From: an uncultured Collinsella sp.
Lineage (GTDB): Bacteria; Actinomycetota; Coriobacteriia; Coriobacteriales; Coriobacteriaceae
Assembly (NCBI GenBank): GCA_934654775.1
Contig: CAKUGR010000003.1
Location: forward strand, 97,424 to 161,423
DNA length: 64,000 nucleotides
Reading direction: 5' to 3'
The notes below the pieces were generated by a model. That model worked only from the letters and a program-made list of their open reading frames with translations, did no database searches and had not been told where the DNA came from. Of this stretch, positions 61,959-64,000 are shown in pieces. Positions within the stretch are counted from its first letter, which is position 1, and every line of letters starts with the position of its first letter. A program made the position numbers and the translations under genes.

Positions 61959-62714
61959 ATGGCCCGTAAAAAGAAAACCAGCGATACCCTCGCCTTTAGC
62001 AACGCAGCCAAGACGCTGCTGGCAAACATTCGCTTTGCGAGTGTCGATACGCCGATCAAGTCCATTACCGTGACGTCTTCCATCCCCAACGAGGGCAAGT
62101 CCACCATTGCGGTCAACCTGGCTCAGGCCATTGCGACCAGCGGCAAGAGCGTCCTTCTCGTCGAGTGCGACATGCGTCACCGTACGCTTGCCAACCTGCT
62201 GGGCCTCCGTCATTCCGGTGGCCTGTACGCCGTCCTTTCCGACCAGATGTCGATTGACGAGGCTGTCGTCGAAACCGGTCAGCCCAACTTCTTCTTCCTC
62301 GATGCCGAGCCGCGCATTCCCAACCCGGCTGACATTATCGCCTCGCGCCGCTTTGCCAAGCTGGTTGCTGCGCTGGAGGAGAAGTACCAGTACGTCATTT
62401 TCGATACGCCGCCCGTGGGCACCTTTGTCGATGCCGCCGAGGTCGCCGCGATTACCGACGGCACCATCTACGTTATCCGTGAGGACTTCGCCAAGCGCAA
62501 CGAGATCCTTGCCGCCTTCGACCAGCTCAACAAGGCCGAGGTTAACGTAATTGGCACGGTCATGAACTGCTGCGAGACCTCGAGCCATGACTACTATTAC
62601 TCTTACTATGGCGAGGACAAGGGCCAGAACAACGCTGTTGCCGGAGTTAACCCTGCTGTTGGCGGTGCCGCTGCAACGGGGACCCCTGCGAAGGCGAAGC
62701 GTTTTAAGAAATAG
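61959..62714 (+). CDS. CpsD/CapB-type tyrosine-protein kinase (BY-kinase)
   Basis: 251 residues, start 4 bases after the Wzz gene. Walker A SSIPNEGKSTIAVNL (near 46), Walker A' LLVECDMRHR (near 67), Walker B YVIFDTPP (near 146), and a tyrosine cluster HDYYYSYYGED near the C-terminus, the autophosphorylation site of BY-kinases. Acts at the cytoplasmic face with the Wzz protein. Confidence 0.9.
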   Translation: MARKKKTSDTLAFSNAAKTLLANIRFASVDTPIKSITVTSSIPNEGKSTIAVNLAQAIATSGKSVLLVECDMRHRTLANLLGLRHSGGLYAVLSDQMSIDEAVVETGQPNFFFLDAEPRIPNPADIIASRRFAKLVAALEEKYQYVIFDTPPVGTFVDAAEVAAITDGTIYVIREDFAKRNEILAAFDQLNKAEVNVIGTVMNCCETSSHDYYYSYYGEDKGQNNAVAGVNPAVGGAAATGTPAKAKRFKK

Positions 62715-62738
62715 CAACGACGCAGATAAGAGGGCGAT

Positions 62739-63386
62739 ATGAGAGACATCCACTGCCATATCCTGCCCGGTGTTGACGACGGCGCGGCGAACCTCGAGCA
62801 AAGCTTGGCGATGCTTGAGGCGGCCCGCGCCGTCGGCGTTACGCACATGGTGTGTACGCCGCACTGCCGGGACCCGTATTTTGACTTCGAAAAAATGTGG
62901 GAGGCCTATCGACTGCTTTGCGCGCATGCGGGCGATATGCATTTGCAGATGGGCTTTGAGGTCAATCATGCCAAGCTCATGGATTTGGGCATCGAATGGG
63001 CCGATCGCCTGCATTTCGATGGCTCAAACGAGTTTTTGCTCGAGCTCTCGACGCGTGCTGATTCGTATGACTTTGAGGAATACGAGAACACGATTTACGA
63101 CTTGCAGTGTCGCGGTTACCAGGTGATTATTGCCCATCCTGAGCGCTATCGTGCGATTCAAGAAGATGTGAGCGTGGCTGAACGCCTGGTCGACCTGGGC
63201 TGCAAACTGCAGGCTTCGGCGGACTTTATCGCAGGTGGACGGTTCGGTCGCGAAAAGAAGCCGGCGCAGCGCCTGTTTAAGCAGGGCCTGTACAGCTATA
63301 TCGCGAGCGATGCCCACAACGTGGGCCACTACGATTGCCTGGCAAAAGCACGCGCGAAGTTTAGCGTGGGAGCTCATTTCCGCTAA
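62739..63386 (+). CDS. CpsB/YwqE-type protein tyrosine phosphatase (PHP domain)
   Basis: 215 residues. PHP metal motifs: DIHCHILPGVDDG at the start, TPHCRDPY (near 41), GFEVN (near 73), IIAHPERY (near 130) and SDAHN (near 190). Mn-dependent phosphatase that would dephosphorylate the BY-kinase. The three genes form a polysaccharide-synthesis control set; the synthetic genes would be beyond the right edge or elsewhere. Confidence 0.9.
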   Translation: MRDIHCHILPGVDDGAANLEQSLAMLEAARAVGVTHMVCTPHCRDPYFDFEKMWEAYRLLCAHAGDMHLQMGFEVNHAKLMDLGIEWADRLHFDGSNEFLLELSTRADSYDFEEYENTIYDLQCRGYQVIIAHPERYRAIQEDVSVAERLVDLGCKLQASADFIAGGRFGREKKPAQRLFKQGLYSYIASDAHNVGHYDCLAKARAKFSVGAHFR

Positions 63387-63425
63387 AATTTTTCCCCAAC
63401 GTTCGCATCGAATGAAGGGGCCGTT

Positions 63426-63926
63426 ATGGATATCCAACTTAAGACGGGTTGCTTTGAGGACGCGGCGCTGGTGCGCCGCGCCGTTTTTATGGACGAACAG
63501 GGCTACGAAAACGAGTTTGACGCTATCGACGAGGCTCCGAGTTGCATCCACGTGACGCTCTACGTTGACGGCGAGCTCGCTGGCTGTTCGCGCGTGTTTC
63601 CCGAGGAACTCGAGCGTGTGGCCGACGCGGAGGCCCCGGTGTCGCCGGCGTGCGATATGGACGAAGGCGTCGCGGCGGGGGAGACATACATTATGGGCCG
63701 CGTTGCGGTGCTATCCTCAATGCGCCGCCGCGGTCTGGCGAGCAAGATCGTCGAGGCCAGCAATGCTGCCGCACGCGATGCTGGCGCCAAGCTCATAAAG
63801 TTGCATGCACAGGAGTACGTGCTGCCGCTCTATGTCAAGGCCGGCTACACGCAGATCGCGCCGGTGGACTACGAAGACGAAGGCCAGCCCCATGCCTGGA
63901 TGGCCAAACGCATGTGCGACAGATAG
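63426..63926 (+). CDS. GNAT-family N-acetyltransferase
   Basis: 166 residues. VFMDEQGYENEFDAIDE near 19 and the acetyl-CoA-binding YIMGRVAVLSSMRRRGLASKIVE (near 98) and YVKAGY identify a GNAT fold, ElaA-like. Substrate unknown. A single cytoplasmic domain. Confidence 0.82.
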   Translation: MDIQLKTGCFEDAALVRRAVFMDEQGYENEFDAIDEAPSCIHVTLYVDGELAGCSRVFPEELERVADAEAPVSPACDMDEGVAAGETYIMGRVAVLSSMRRRGLASKIVEASNAAARDAGAKLIKLHAQEYVLPLYVKAGYTQIAPVDYEDEGQPHAWMAKRMCDR

Positions 63927-64000
63927 GGACGTTCCTTTTAATATGAGCAGGACATTGTCAAGAGGCAAAATCGGGCCTGGCCCCAACGATATGGGGTCAG
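63925..64000. repeat. GGGACGTTCCTTTT repeat and a GGGGTC hairpin at the right edge
   Basis: AGGGACGTTCCTTTTA (63925-63940) matches part of the cluster at 9742. Near the edge, CTGGCCCCA (63975-63983) and TGGGGTCAG (63992-64000) are almost complementary around ACGATA. Truncated by the window end; no gene seen. Confidence 0.55.

Overview
The window is high-GC bacterial chromosome. It most resembles a Coriobacteriia (Collinsella-type) genome. I infer this from the actinobacterial-style codon bias, the Tad pilus locus without a secretin, the pheST T-box leader, several SipW-type signal peptidases and the many palindromic intergenic repeats. The genus is an inference from gene content and could not be tested.

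Layout: (1) 1-6865 is a one-direction operon: two camelysin/TasA-like secreted subunits, a SipW-type signal peptidase, a membrane-anchored McrB-like AAA+ ATPase, a DUF2357-like protein with a very long coiled coil, and a second SipW-type peptidase. This looks like a secretion or surface-fibre system that has taken up McrBC-type parts. (2) 7004-13080 onward is mostly core: a DMT transporter, glmM, an M32 carboxypeptidase, and T-box-pheST. (3) 15722-18522 is a CbiMQO-type Ni/Co ECF transporter with a structured leader. (4) 18601-26948 holds a phospholipase-like protein, a possible nuclease, pyk, a Ca2+-type P-ATPase with a leader hairpin that hides its ribosome binding site, and rsgA. (5) 27201-36806 is a complete-looking Gram-positive Tad/Flp pilus operon, followed by a toxin-antitoxin-like pair. 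(6) 37490-49800 carries tRNA-Phe, tRNA-Leu and three tRNA-Arg genes between housekeeping genes (rsmI, metG, rsmA, tatD, rlmH, proC, serS). (7) 49821-55801 has a TPR protein, an AAA/DUF234 ATPase, tRNA-Ser and a D,D-carboxypeptidase. (8) 55963-61122 is two two-component systems flanking an orphan pstB. (9) 61299-63926 is a Wzz / tyrosine kinase / tyrosine phosphatase capsule-control operon and a GNAT acetyltransferase.

The least explained signal is not a protein. Downstream of the tRNA-Phe, tRNA-Leu and tRNA-Arg genes there is a recurring module of about 190 bp. It contains the tRNA's own terminator, then a 12-13 nt sequence exactly complementary to that particular tRNA's T-arm, then a GC-rich linker with a compensatory hairpin, then a second copy of the tRNA 3' end and terminator. 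tRNA-Ser carries only the antisense T-arm motif. The antisense word changes with each tRNA, which argues for pairing or for a tRNA-templated origin. The SipW/McrB-like operon is the second system worth following.

Long intergenic stretches are mostly filled with nested inverted repeats (9476-9912, 20567-20696, 25531-25650, 37864-37913, 46337-46471, 53932-54105), several sharing GGGAC-type words.
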